Assembly: GCA_009379925.1 (NCBI GenBank) | Contig: WHSU01000004.1 | Coordinates: forward strand, 1-64,000 | Reading direction: 5' to 3' | DNA from: Dehalococcoidia bacterium | Lineage (GTDB): Bacteria > Chloroflexota > Dehalococcoidia > UBA2979 | DNA: 64,000 nucleotides | In this document: positions 9,100-18,041 of the stretch, one piece after another | Layout: each line of letters begins with the position of its first letter | Position numbering within the stretch: the stretch's first letter is position 1 | Program-made: the position numbers and the translations under genes | The notes under the pieces: model-generated | Told to the model about the DNA's origin: nothing | Seen by the model: only the letters and a program-made list of their open reading frames with translations | The model's database searches: none

Positions 9100-9265
9100 C
9101 CCCGTGACTCCTCGCTGCACGGCCGCCTCTCGTGGGCGGGCTTGCAGGTTGTTCGCCGGGACACGAGGTATGGATCACAGCCGGTGCGAAGAGGGAGTCA
9201 CGGGGACGCGGGGCTCCGGCGGCACAGAGAGCCGAGGCGCGCGGCTGCCTGGCCGCGACCGAGGA

Positions 9266-10012
9266 CTAGGGGCCGGTGGCGGCGATCGGGTCCGAGGTCG
9301 GCTGGGGGCTGCCGCCGGCCGGCTCGACCGAGACAGCGACCACGTCGCCGGCCTCGAGCGCGACCGGTATGGCGATGGAGGCCGCGCCGTCCGCCGAGGG
9401 TGCGAGCAGCCCGGCAGACTGCGGCGCCTGTCCCTCGTGGATGGCCCACACCTGGTAGGCGCGGCCCTCGGGCAGCGGGTCGAGGCGGTCGAAGGTCACC
9501 ACCGCGAGTTGCTCTTCGGACAGGTACACGAAGCGGCCGCCGTGTTCCGGCGCGAACGCGTGCGCCACCACATCCGAGCCGTCCTCACCCTGGAGCATGA
9601 CGTTCCACGCCCCCAGACCAACGACGACCAGCGCGAGGACCGCGGCGGCGGCATAGCCGGCCAGGCCTCGCCAGCGCCCGGCCGGCGTGGCGGCAGCCGT
9701 CGAGGGCTCGCCCGGACGGGGCAGTGGCGTCACCTCCGCCGGCCGGCGCGGGGCGACGTCGGGCGCTCCGGCGGGCGCCGAAGGCGCGGCCTCGGAAGCG
9801 GCAATGCGGCTCAGGATGCGCCCTCGCAGCGCCGGCGGCGGTGCCCGTTCCGGCGTCGCGTAGGCCAGCTGCAACGCGCCATCACGCCACTCGGACAGCT
9901 CACCGTGCGCGTCACAGGTTTCCAGGTGCGCCTCGACCGCGGCGCGTTCCTCGCTGTCGAGCGCATCGACGGCGTACGCGGGCAGCAGTTCGCGGACCTC
10001 GTCGCAGTTCAC
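9266..10012 (-). CDS. membrane anti-sigma factor, RskA-like
   Basis: A 248-residue anti-sigma factor. The N-terminal ZAS-type domain (1-40) has Cys3, His29 and Cys33, but the usual second Cys of the CxxC pair is His36, giving a possible C-H-C-H metal site. A Pro-rich linker leads to one transmembrane helix at about 118-136, and the outer part (145-240) is the anti-sigma-K RskA C-terminal domain with VVTFDRLDPLPEGRAYQVWAI. The start ATG overlaps the stop of the sigma gene by 4 bases. It should hold the ECF sigma factor at the membrane until a signal triggers proteolysis or release. Confidence 0.88.
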   Translation of the reverse strand: MNCDEVRELLPAYAVDALDSEERAAVEAHLETCDAHGELSEWRDGALQLAYATPERAPPPALRGRILSRIAASEAAPSAPAGAPDVAPRRPAEVTPLPRPGEPSTAAATPAGRWRGLAGYAAAAVLALVVVGLGAWNVMLQGEDGSDVVAHAFAPEHGGRFVYLSEEQLAVVTFDRLDPLPEGRAYQVWAIHEGQAPQSAGLLAPSADGAASIAIPVALEAGDVVAVSVEPAGGSPQPTSDPIAATGP

Positions 10013-10590
10013 GTGCGCTGCACAATCCCCATGCGGTCCCGCAGCCTCGCCAGCGCCAGCCTCAGGCGGCTCTTCACCGTGCCGATCGGCACGCCGAGGT
10101 GGTCCGCGATCTCGGCGTGCGTGAGTCCGTCGAAGTAGGCCAGCGTCACGACCTCCCGTTGCTCCGCCGGCAGCCCGTCCAGGGCCTCCGTGGCCTGCTC
10201 AAACTCGATACTATCCGTCACGACATCGGCGACGGGACGCCCTCCGTCCTCGACGCGCTCGACGGCGGAGGCATCATCGCTGACCTGTGGGCGGCGCATC
10301 CGGGCACGGACGGCGTCGACCGCCCGCCGGTGGGTGACGGTGAGCACGAAGCCCTCGAGGCTCCCCCGCGCCGGGTCGAGGCGGTCGGCCTGCTCCCACA
10401 CGGTCACGAAGGCCTCCTGCACCACGTCCTCGGCGGCGGCGCCGTCCCGCAGCACGCGGTAGGCGAGCCCGTAGGCCCGAGCAGCCACCAGGTCGTACAG
10501 CTCCGCCAACGCCTGCTCGTCACGTTGCTGCAGCCGGGCGATCAGTTCGCCCGGTCCTCCACGAGTCGTTCGCCCCGGCTCGCCGATCAG
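10009..10590 (-). CDS. ECF RNA polymerase sigma factor, SigK/SigE-like
   Basis: A sigma-70 factor with regions 2 and 4 only. Region 2 begins at ELIARLQQRDEQALAELYD and contains AEDVVQEAFVTVW; region 4 has the helix-turn-helix LTHAEIADHLGVPIGTVKSR. The first standard-like start in frame is a TTG at 10509, but that would cut off the first helix of region 2. The frame extends upstream to a stop near 10628 without ATG or GTG. A CTG at 10590 has GGGGAG 6 bases before it, and I use it as the tentative start (193 residues). Cotranscribed with its anti-sigma factor, and probably with the cupredoxin and lipoprotein genes, which may be its targets. Confidence 0.85.
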   Translation of the reverse strand: MIGEPGRTTRGGPGELIARLQQRDEQALAELYDLVAARAYGLAYRVLRDGAAAEDVVQEAFVTVWEQADRLDPARGSLEGFVLTVTHRRAVDAVRARMRRPQVSDDASAVERVEDGGRPVADVVTDSIEFEQATEALDGLPAEQREVVTLAYFDGLTHAEIADHLGVPIGTVKSRLRLALARLRDRMGIVQRT

Positions 10591-10684
10591 ATCACTCCCC
10601 GGACTCAGCCCGCCACGCGAGGACCACGATCATAATCCCGCCCCGAGTCCGAGGGCGTGAATCAGCGATGCCGGGCCATTTCCG

Positions 10685-11233
10685 CTACGGAAGCGGCGGC
10701 TCCACGCCCTCGGGAAGCGGCACCTCGAACACGTTCAGGGTCATGCTGACAAGGCCGTAGTAGCCGACGACGCCCACCAGGTCGACCGCGCCGCGTTCGC
10801 CCCAGAGGTCGATCACGCGCTGGTAATTGGCGTCCGAGACCCGGTGGTCGCGGAGGTACTCCGTCACGAAGTCGTAGACCGCGCGCTCCTCGTCACGTGT
10901 GAGCGGAGGCGGGGTCCCTATGCGAATCGCCTCGACGATCTCCTCCGCGAGGCCCGCCTCGCGCGCCATGCGGGCGTGCGCGTAGAACTCGTACTGCGCC
11001 TTCCAGTGGCGCCCGGTGAGGATGATCGCCATCTCCGAGAGGTCGCGCGGCAGGACGTTGTCGAAGCGGCAGTAGGCGCCCAGGCGCTGCGCTGGGTCGG
11101 CCAGCCCGGGGCTGCGCAGCCATGCGTTGAACGGCCCGCGGAGGCCGCCGCGAGGACCGCTGACGATCGCGTCCGCGACCTGCTTCTGCTCGGGCGTCAG
11201 TTCGTCCATCTCCAGCGTGGTCAGTCGCGACAT
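10685..11233 (-). CDS. carboxymuconolactone decarboxylase-family protein without CxxC
   Basis: A 182-residue AhpD/CMD-fold protein. It has the family layout (RFDNVLPRDLSEMAII, then GRHWKAQYEFYAHARMA) but lacks the CxxC found in peroxidase-active AhpD, so a decarboxylase, hydrolase or structural role fits better. The start is ATG 11233 with GAGGAG 9 bases upstream; an earlier in-frame codon at 11275 has no such site. It is transcribed divergently from the sugar dehydrogenase gene, with a TATAGC hexamer at 11309 in the shared region. Confidence 0.8.
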   Translation of the reverse strand: MSRLTTLEMDELTPEQKQVADAIVSGPRGGLRGPFNAWLRSPGLADPAQRLGAYCRFDNVLPRDLSEMAIILTGRHWKAQYEFYAHARMAREAGLAEEIVEAIRIGTPPPLTRDEERAVYDFVTEYLRDHRVSDANYQRVIDLWGERGAVDLVGVVGYYGLVSMTLNVFEVPLPEGVEPPLP

Positions 11234-11373
11234 GCGTGTTCGCTCCTCATCGGTCGCAGGCTGGCCCGGGCGCATCCGCGCCGCCGCGTCTCTGGCAATG
11301 CGGCGGAGTATAGCGAAGCACGCCCGAGCGGCTATCCTCGTCCCGGCTTCGGGGGGCAGTGGCTGGAGGAACC

Positions 11374-12767
11374 ATGCGTCGGCGGATGTGGGTTGCGTTC
11401 GTGCTGGTGGCGGCGGCTACCCTCGGGCAAGGGCAGCTGCTGCAGGCGGCCGAGCCGGGCGAACTGGACGGCGACCTTCCATCGAGCGGCGTCGCGCTCG
11501 TCGTGTGGGGCCCCGGCAGCGTCGCCCAGCTCGAGGCGGCTGCCGGGGCCGGCGGCTGCACGATGCGCTCGGCCTGGGTGTTCGTCGGCGGACAGCCAGT
11601 GGGACACCTGCCCGGTGCGCCGGCCTTCGTCAACGCGTCGTTCCTCGGCCAGTTCCCCGGCGGCGAGGTCCCCGCGGCGACCAGCATGGTGCTGCTCTGC
11701 GGCGAGACGAGCACGCCGGGCGGGGGTGCCGGTCCGCGCGAGGTCGCCTTCACCGCGGCCTTCGGCGGGCGCGTCTTCGACCGGCCCGTGGAGCTGGTGC
11801 CGTACCCTGGCGGGCGCTTTCTGCTGGCGGAACAGGGCGGGCGCGTCCTGCTGCTCTCCGGCGGCGCGGAGACCACGTTCCTCGACCTCCCGGTGCGCCG
11901 CGACGGCAACGAGGAGGGCTTGCTCTCGCTCGCCTCGACCCGCAGTTCGCCTCGAACGGGCACGTCTGGGCGTACTACTCCGTCGAGGGCGGCGAGCGGC
12001 GCACGCGGCTGTCGCGCTTCACGGTCGAGGGTGCCGCGGCCAGCGCCTCCAGTGAGCTGGTGGTGCTGGAGGTGGCGCAGCCGTACTCCAACCACAACGG
12101 CGGCGCGGTCCGCTTCGGCCCGGACGGCATGCTCTACCTGGGCCTCGGAGACGGAGGCAGCGGGGGCGACCCGCACGGGAACGGGCAGGACCGGGAGGCG
12201 CTGCTCGGCTCCGTCCTGCGCCTCGACGTGCGCAACGCCACGGCCGCGCAGCCGTACGTGGTCCCCTCAGACAATCCGTACGCCTCGGGTGGCGGGCGCG
12301 GCGAACTGTGGGCGTACGGCTTCCGCAACCCGTGGCGCATGGCCTTCGATGACGCGACGGGCGACCTGTGGGCCGGCGACGTGGGGCAGGGAGCCGTCGA
12401 GGAGATCGACGTGGTGACGCGCGGCGGCAACTTCGGCTGGAACCGCCTGGAGGGCAACCGCTGTTACCAGTCCGGCTGCTCCACGTCGGGGACCGTGCTA
12501 CCTGTGGCGACGTACACCCACGACGAAGGCTGCTCCGTGACCGGCGGCGTCATCGCACGGGGCTCGGGAGTGCCCGAGGTCGAAGGGGCGTACCTCTTCG
12601 CGGACTACTGCAGCGGCCGCGTCTGGGCGATGACCGCCGCGAGCCGGGGGGACGCCGTGGAGATCGGCCGCGTGGACGGTAGCCCGACCTCCTTCACCAT
12701 CGACAGCAGCGGGCGGGTCTACATCGTGCAGTCCGGCGGGCCGGTGCTACGCATCGTGAGCCCGTAG
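11374..12767 (+). CDS. PQQ-type glucose/sorbosone dehydrogenase, frameshifted
   Basis: A secreted beta-propeller sugar dehydrogenase of the GSDH family, broken by one base. Frame 1 carries the signal peptide (MRRRMWVAFVLVAAATLG...), an N-terminal domain and FDRPVELVPYPGGRFLLAEQGGRV up to NEEGLLSLA at about 11930. The rest continues in frame 3 from LDPQFASNGHVWAYYS, with YSNHNGGAVRFGPDGMLYLG, YGFRNPWRMAFD and GDVGQGAVEEID. Restoring one base near 11930-11933 (GCGCTC instead of GCCTC) gives one uninterrupted 464-residue protein, the usual size. ATG 11374 follows GGAGGA. Cys pairs in the C-terminal part suggest disulfides outside the cell. Either a sequencing indel or a recent pseudogene; no other damage is visible. 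Confidence 0.85.
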
Positions 12768-12785
12768 CCCGAGGGCGGCGCGCAG

Positions 12786-13040
12786 CTACCGCTCCGAGGG
12801 ACGCCAGGCCATCCGCATGTAGATATCGCCGCGCTCCAACTCGTCCAGCATCTGGTCGAGCCGCTTCTGCCTCGTCTCGTCACGCCTCGCTCGCGCGATC
12901 CAGCCCAGGTAGTCGTTCTGCTGGTAGGCCGGGCGTCCGTCGTACGCCTCCAGGAGCCCGCGCGCCTCGAGTGCCTCGCGGACGCGGTCTGGCATCGGGT
13001 TGATGGGCCGTGCCCGGCGGCTGCGGTCGACTTCGGCCAT
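12786..13040 (-). CDS. YdeI/OmdA-like small protein
   Basis: An 84-residue protein resembling the C-terminal YdeI/OmpD-associated (bacteriocin-protection) domain: PDRVREALEARGLLEAYDG followed by NDYLGWIARARRDETRQKR and a final MLDELERGD helix. Full-length relatives are often longer, so this is the compact form. ATG 13040 has a GAGAGGGGG site upstream. Function of the family is poorly known. It is convergent with the dehydrogenase gene, with only 18 bases between the stops. Confidence 0.7.
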   Translation of the reverse strand: MAEVDRSRRARPINPMPDRVREALEARGLLEAYDGRPAYQQNDYLGWIARARRDETRQKRLDQMLDELERGDIYMRMAWRPSER

Positions 13041-13168
13041 GTGAGTCCCCCTCTCGCGGTGGCTGAGTTCAGAACATTCGTTCCTCTCGCTGACACAGGA
13101 TACCGAACCGTGACCAGCCCGTGAACCTCTCGCGGGACGTGGGGCTGCACCGGCGATTGACGTCCCGA

Positions 13169-13183
13169 GAATACCGAGTATTC
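13169..13183. promoter_or_regulatory. palindrome upstream of padR, candidate operator
   Basis: GAATAC-CGA-GTATTC is a perfect 6-bp inverted repeat in an otherwise GC-rich region, 29 bases before the PadR start codon. A related half-site, GTATATTC, follows at 13190-13197. PadR regulators usually bind such palindromes and repress their own operon together with the adjacent transporter. Confidence 0.55.
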
Positions 13184-13212
13184 TACCGCGTATATTCAGA
13201 GAGGGAACGCCG

Positions 13213-13794
13213 ATGAGTGTCCGACATGCCCTGCTGGCGCTGCTCACCGAGCGTCCGAAGTTCGGGCTGCAACTGCGGCAGGAGTTCGAGTCAGGGACCG
13301 GCGCCGTTTGGCCCCTCAACGTCGGCCAGGTGTACACCACGCTCCAGCGCCTCGAACGCGACGGGCTGGTCGAGTCCGAGGATGCGGACATCGCGGGGCC
13401 GCAAAAGGACTTCCGCATCACCTCGGCGGGCCGGGACGAACTGACGGAGTGGCTTCGGACACCTCCCGAGTCGGTGCCGCCTCCGCGCGACGAACTGGTC
13501 ATCAAGCTGCTGGTGGCGCTGCGCGTGCCGGGCGTCGATGTCCACGACATCCTGCAGACGCACCGCCGGCACCTGGTCGGGTCGATGCAGCGCTACACCC
13601 ACCTCAAGGCCGCCGCCGCGGACGACGTGGCGCTGGCCCTGGTCGTCGACGCGCAGGTGTTCCGCCTGGACGGTGTGATCCGCTGGCTGGACGCAGCCGA
13701 TAGCCGGCTCAAGCAGTTCCCGCTCGCCGGACCACGTCCGCCGGGCGCCGAAGTGTCCCCAGATGGGGACCGCATGGTGGAGGGACGACGATGA
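13213..13794 (+). CDS. PadR-family transcriptional regulator
   Basis: A 193-residue winged-helix regulator. The N-terminal PadR domain covers about 1-80: ALLALLTERPKFGLQLRQEF, then the wing region VGQVYTTLQRLERDGLVESE and DFRITSAGRDEL. The C-terminal part (95-170) is the coiled dimerisation domain of the Vir family type. ATG 13213 has AGAGAGGGAA upstream. Its stop overlaps the ABC ATPase start (ATGA), so it is the first gene of a three-gene transporter operon and likely represses it until a ligand, often a drug or lipid-like compound, binds. Confidence 0.92.
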   Translation: MSVRHALLALLTERPKFGLQLRQEFESGTGAVWPLNVGQVYTTLQRLERDGLVESEDADIAGPQKDFRITSAGRDELTEWLRTPPESVPPPRDELVIKLLVALRVPGVDVHDILQTHRRHLVGSMQRYTHLKAAAADDVALALVVDAQVFRLDGVIRWLDAADSRLKQFPLAGPRPPGAEVSPDGDRMVEGRR

Positions 13795-14516
13795 CGGCTG
13801 CACTCGAACTGCGCCGAGTGTCGAAGGTCTACGGGTCGGGCGCCACCGAGGTCCACGCGTTGCGCGGAGTCGACCTGGCGGTCTACCCCGGCGAACTGGT
13901 GGCGATCATGGGCCCCAGCGGCTGTGGCAAGAGCACGCTCCTCACGATCGCGGGCACCCTCGAGGAGCCCACGGACGGCGAGGTACTGGTGGATGGCATC
14001 GAGGTGTCGGGCATGTCCCGGAACGACCGGGCACGGATGCGTCGCCGGTCGATCGGTTACGTCTTCCAGGACTTCAACCTGCTCGCCGGACTCACCGCGG
14101 TCGAGAATGCCGCGCTCCCCCTCGAGCTGGACGGCATGCCCGCGGGCCGAGCACAGGGGCTGGGCCTGCGGGCACTCGAGGAGCTCGGCGTGGCGGAGCG
14201 GGCCGGCCACTATCCGGACGACCTGTCGGGCGGGGAACGCCAGCGCGTCTCGATCGCGCGTGCGATCGTGGGCGACCGGCACCTCCTGCTCGCGGACGAA
14301 CCGACCGGCGCGCTGGACTCCGTCAACGGCGAGGCAGTGATGCGCCTCCTCCGCGGCGCCTGCCAGCGAGGCGTGACCGGCCTGGTCGTGACGCACGATG
14401 CGCAACTCGCGTCGTGGGCCGACCGGGTGGTGTTCCTGCGAGACGGCCGCATGGTCGACCAGGCCGTGCCGGCGGGCGCGCCCGGGGCGATGCTTGCGCC
14501 CGGCGCGGCCCCGTGA
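13791..14516 (+). CDS. ABC transporter ATP-binding protein, MacB/LolD type
   Basis: A 241-residue ABC ATPase. Walker A is at 41-49 (GPSGCGKST), Q-loop Gln93, signature LSGGERQ at 145-151, Walker B LLLADE at 165-170 and H-loop His202. The sequence around the signature is that of the type VII (MacB/LolD/FtsE) group, which drives mechanotransmission rather than transport through the membrane pore. It overlaps both neighbours by 4 bases and should form a complex with the following FtsX-like permease. Confidence 0.95.
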   Translation: MTAALELRRVSKVYGSGATEVHALRGVDLAVYPGELVAIMGPSGCGKSTLLTIAGTLEEPTDGEVLVDGIEVSGMSRNDRARMRRRSIGYVFQDFNLLAGLTAVENAALPLELDGMPAGRAQGLGLRALEELGVAERAGHYPDDLSGGERQRVSIARAIVGDRHLLLADEPTGALDSVNGEAVMRLLRGACQRGVTGLVVTHDAQLASWADRVVFLRDGRMVDQAVPAGAPGAMLAPGAAP

Positions 14517-17059
14517 CCGGCTCGCAGGCGGGCCGCACGGCAGCAGAGCGACATGACGATGGGGGCGTGGCCGCAAGTCGGGCGGTCGTCCGCTGGGCGT
14601 GGCGGCTCTTCCGCCGAGAATGGCGGCAGCAGTCACGGGTCCTCGCGCTGCTCACGGTGGTGGTGGCCGTCACGGCCTTCACCTCGACAGCCGCGTACAA
14701 CGTCGCGCCTGACGCCGCGACGTTCGGCAGCGCGAGCCACTACCTCACGTTCGACCTCGCCGGCCCGGACGCACTGGCGGCCGACACCGCTGCGGCGGAG
14801 GAGCATTTCGGCGCGGTCGACGTGATCACGCGGCGGTCGATTGCCATCCCCGGCTCCGTAGAAAGCGTGGAACTCCGAGGCCAGGACCCGCAGGGGCCGT
14901 ACGGCGGCCCGACTCTCGCCGTCCGCGAAGGCCGCTACCCGGCGGGCGCGGACGAGGTCGCGGTCACCGACGGGATCGCGGACGCCTTCGCGCTCGAAGT
15001 CGGCGGTCTGTTCGCCCTCGGCGGCGGCCAGTGGACGGTCGTCGGACTCGTCGAGAACCCCGGCGACCTGAACGAAGACTTCGCGCTGGTGGCGCCGGGA
15101 GACCGGGCGGCCGAGTCCGTCACGTTCCTCGTGCGCACGGACCTCAACGACGTCAACGCGTTCCGCATCCCGAGCCAACCCGATGGCATTGAGGTCGGCG
15201 AGCGATCGGAGGACGTGAGCATCCTCAGCGCCGTGGCCGTGCTGGTCGTCTCCGTCGTCGCGCTGATGCTCGTCGGCCTCGTGGCCACCGCGAGCTTCGT
15301 GGTCGTGGCCCAGCGCCGCCAGCGCCAGCTGGGCATGCTGGCTGCGATCGGCGCCACCGAGCAACACCTCCGCCTCGTCACCGTCGCGAACGGCGCGGCG
15401 GTGGGCCTTTTCGCGGCCGTCTGCGGCGCGGCGCTCGGCGCTGGCGCCTGGATCGCAGCCGTCCCGCTCGTCGAACCCGCGTTGGGGTACCGAATCGACG
15501 CGCTGAACGTGCCGTGGTGGCTGGTGGGGATGGGGGCACTACTCGCCGTCGTCACCTCGACGGCCGCGGCGTGGTGGCCCGCCCGAGCGGTCGCGCGGAT
15601 CCCGATCACGGTCGCGCTGTCCGGCAGGCCGCCCCGCCCGACGCCGGTGCATCGCTCGACGGGCCTCGCGGTGCTCCTCCTCGCGGGCGGGGTCGCGGGC
15701 CTCATCGCGGGCGACCCGGCGGGCCTGGCCGATGGGACCGCCGAGCCCTTCGGCAACCCAATGGACGTGCTGCTTCTCGGCGGCGGCATGCTGGCGACGG
15801 TGCTGGGCGTCCTGCTGATCAGCCCGCTCGCGATCCGCGCGCTGGCGCTCGTGGCCGGGCGGATGCCGGTCGCCGCGCGCCTGGCGGTGCGTGACCTCGT
15901 GCGCTACCAGTCCCGCTCTGGGGTGGCGCTCGCCGCCATCAGTCTCGCGCTGGGCATCTCGGTCGCGGTCATCGTCGGCGCGTCCGCCGCCGAGCACGGC
16001 GAAGCCGAGGGCAACGTGTCCGAGCGCCAGCTGCTCGTCTGGACGCGCGACGACAGTCAGCCGGAGGGCGTCTCGCCGTACTACACGGAGGACCCGAACG
16101 ACGCGGGGTTCTCCCCGTTCCTGCCGGCCCTGACGCCGGCCGACCTGAGAGAGATGGACGCAGCCATCCAGCGTCTCGCCGCACAGCTCGATGACGGAGC
16201 GGCGATCGCGGAGCTCGACCTCGCTCTGGACCCCGCCCACCCCTCGACGCACTACGGGAGCCTCGGGACCACGCTGGCGAAGCGCGCCGGGGATGGCTAC
16301 AACGACATCGCGCTCGTCTTCGTCGCAACGCCCGAGTTGCTCAGACATCACGGCGTCGACCTCGGCGCCGTGCGGCCGGGCACGGAGGTGCTGACCGTGG
16401 AGGAAGGCGAACTCGTCTTCCCCGGGATCTACGATCCGAGTACTCAGAACTATCGGACCGAGCGGGTCAGCAACATCGAGGTGATCCCGACGGGATACTC
16501 CTCCCTGCCGGGTTCGTTCATCACGCCGGAGGCGTTGGAGGCGCGGGGCTGGGAGTCACGGCGCGTCGGCTGGCTCATCGAGACAGGCTCGCCCGTCACC
16601 ACCGAGCAGCTCGCGGCAGTGCGCGAGGCCGCGTCGGACGCCGGCCTGCTGGTCGAAGCGAGGCGCGGTCAGCCCTCGATCGCCCCGCTGCGGACCGGGG
16701 CGACGGCGGCGGGGATGCTGGTGGCCCTGAGCATCCTCGCGATGACCGTCGGCCTGATCCGCGGCGAGGGCGCCGCCGACCTGCGTACGCTCACGGCCAC
16801 CGGCGCCACCAGCTCCATGCGCCGCACGCTCACCGCCGCGACGGCCGGGGTACTCGCCCTGCTCGGCGCCACGCTAGGTATCGCCGGCGTATATGCTGCC
16901 CTCGCCGCGGGACTTTCGAGCGACTTGGGCGCGTTGAGCCCGGTGCCCTTCGTCCACCTCGCGGTCATCGGCGCCGGGGTCCCGCTGGCGGCCGCGGCGG
17001 CCGGCTGGCTTGTCGCCGGCCGCGAACCGCCCGCGCTCGCGCGCCAGGCACTTGAGTGA
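14513..17059 (+). CDS. FtsX-like ABC transporter permease
   Basis: An 848-residue permease with two FtsX units. After a short cytoplasmic start comes transmembrane helix 1 (VLALLTVVVAVTAF), a large external domain, then three helices before and after an RQRQLGMLAAIGAT segment, a middle pair of helices, the second unit's first helix (SGVALAAISLALGISVAVIV), another external domain and three closing helices. The GTG at 14513 overlaps the ATPase stop (GTGA) and was chosen for coupling; a later GTG at 14567 is possible. The frame is open far upstream inside the ATPase gene, which is a shadow. Likely exports or extracts a lipophilic molecule, with PadR control. Confidence 0.9.
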   Translation: MTGSQAGRTAAERHDDGGVAASRAVVRWAWRLFRREWRQQSRVLALLTVVVAVTAFTSTAAYNVAPDAATFGSASHYLTFDLAGPDALAADTAAAEEHFGAVDVITRRSIAIPGSVESVELRGQDPQGPYGGPTLAVREGRYPAGADEVAVTDGIADAFALEVGGLFALGGGQWTVVGLVENPGDLNEDFALVAPGDRAAESVTFLVRTDLNDVNAFRIPSQPDGIEVGERSEDVSILSAVAVLVVSVVALMLVGLVATASFVVVAQRRQRQLGMLAAIGATEQHLRLVTVANGAAVGLFAAVCGAALGAGAWIAAVPLVEPALGYRIDALNVPWWLVGMGALLAVVTSTAAAWWPARAVARIPITVALSGRPPRPTPVHRSTGLAVLLLAGGVAGLIAGDPAGLADGTAEPFGNPMDVLLLGGGMLATVLGVLLISPLAIRALALVAGRMPVAARLAVRDLVRYQSRSGVALAAISLALGISVAVIVGASAAEHGEAEGNVSERQLLVWTRDDSQPEGVSPYYTEDPNDAGFSPFLPALTPADLREMDAAIQRLAAQLDDGAAIAELDLALDPAHPSTHYGSLGTTLAKRAGDGYNDIALVFVATPELLRHHGVDLGAVRPGTEVLTVEEGELVFPGIYDPSTQNYRTERVSNIEVIPTGYSSLPGSFITPEALEARGWESRRVGWLIETGSPVTTEQLAAVREAASDAGLLVEARRGQPSIAPLRTGATAAGMLVALSILAMTVGLIRGEGAADLRTLTATGATSSMRRTLTAATAGVLALLGATLGIAGVYAALAAGLSSDLGALSPVPFVHLAVIGAGVPLAAAAAGWLVAGREPPALARQALE

Positions 17060-17234
17060 TAGCCGCCCGAGGAGCCTGCAGGCGAAGCTGACGCGAAGAC
17101 GGCGCGGCATCTTCGAGAGCCGGCCCCACGCACCTCGACGCCTGGGCTCTCGTCCCGCGTCGGCGTACGCTGCGCGAGGCCACAGCGCGCGGGCGCGGGC
17201 TTCGAAGGCAGGCAGGCAAGGGGAGCGGGGACGC

Positions 17235-18026
17235 ATGGATCTCGGACTGAGTGGGAAGGTCGCCATCGTCACGGGCGGCAGCGAGGGCATCGGCAAGGCG
17301 GCGGCGGTCTCGCTGGCCCGTGAGGGCGCGCGCGTCGCGATCTGCGCGCGGCGGCCGGACGTACTGGAACGCGCCGCCGAGGAGATCCGCGCGGCCACGG
17401 GCGCCGAGGTGCTCGCCGTCCCCTGCGATGTCACGGACGCGGCGCGCGTGCAGTCGATGGTGCAGCAGGTGACCGAACGCTGGGGAGGCGTGGACATCCT
17501 GCTCAACAACGCGGGCACCTCGGCCGCCGCACGCTTCGAGGATGTGGCCGACGAGACCTGGGAGACGGACCTGGGCATCAAGGTCTACGGCGCGATCTAC
17601 TGCACGCGCGCCGTGCTGCCGTTCATGAAGGCCGCCGGCGGGGGCCGCATCATCAACATCACCACACCAGGCGGCAAGGCGGCAGGCGCCGGCTCGTTGC
17701 CGACCTCGATGGCCCGCGCGGCCGGCATCGCGCTCACGAAGGCGATGTCGCGCGACTACGCTCCGGACAACATCCTCGTGAACACCGTCTGCATCGGCCT
17801 GATCAAGAGCGGCCAGCATGAGCGCCGCTACGAACGTCAGCAGGAGCGCGACCCGTCCGTCACCCTGGAGCAGTTCTACGAGGGGATGGGCGGCCGCGTC
17901 CCCCTGGGCCGTGTCGGTGAGGCCTCCGAGGCCGGCGACGTGATCTGCTTCCTGGCCTCCGACCGCGCGTCCTACGTCACCGGCTCCGCGATCAACATCG
18001 ACGGCGGCTCCTCACCGGTGGTGTGA
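17235..18026 (+). CDS. SDR-family protein lacking the Tyr-x3-Lys pair
   Basis: A 263-residue classical-length short-chain dehydrogenase. The NAD(P) site TGGSEGIG (13-20) and NNAG (91-94) are normal, and the C-terminus ends in the usual ASYVTGSAINIDGG. The catalytic Tyr-x3-Lys position reads Thr157-Ser-Met-Ala-Arg161, so both key residues are replaced while the fold and cofactor site are kept. It may use another acid/base, act as a partner subunit, or be non-catalytic. ATG 17235 follows GGAG-like sequence. It is on the plus strand, convergent with the DAO-type oxidase gene 15 bases away. Confidence 0.85.
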   Translation: MDLGLSGKVAIVTGGSEGIGKAAAVSLAREGARVAICARRPDVLERAAEEIRAATGAEVLAVPCDVTDAARVQSMVQQVTERWGGVDILLNNAGTSAAARFEDVADETWETDLGIKVYGAIYCTRAVLPFMKAAGGGRIINITTPGGKAAGAGSLPTSMARAAGIALTKAMSRDYAPDNILVNTVCIGLIKSGQHERRYERQQERDPSVTLEQFYEGMGGRVPLGRVGEASEAGDVICFLASDRASYVTGSAINIDGGSSPVV

Positions 18027-18041
18027 GGCGACGCAGCAGCG

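Noticed and set aside
13763-14512. Extended N-terminus of the FtsX-like permease
   Set aside because: The frame is open but overlaps the ABC ATPase gene and gives Arg/Gly-rich nonsense; the GTGA overlap marks the real start.
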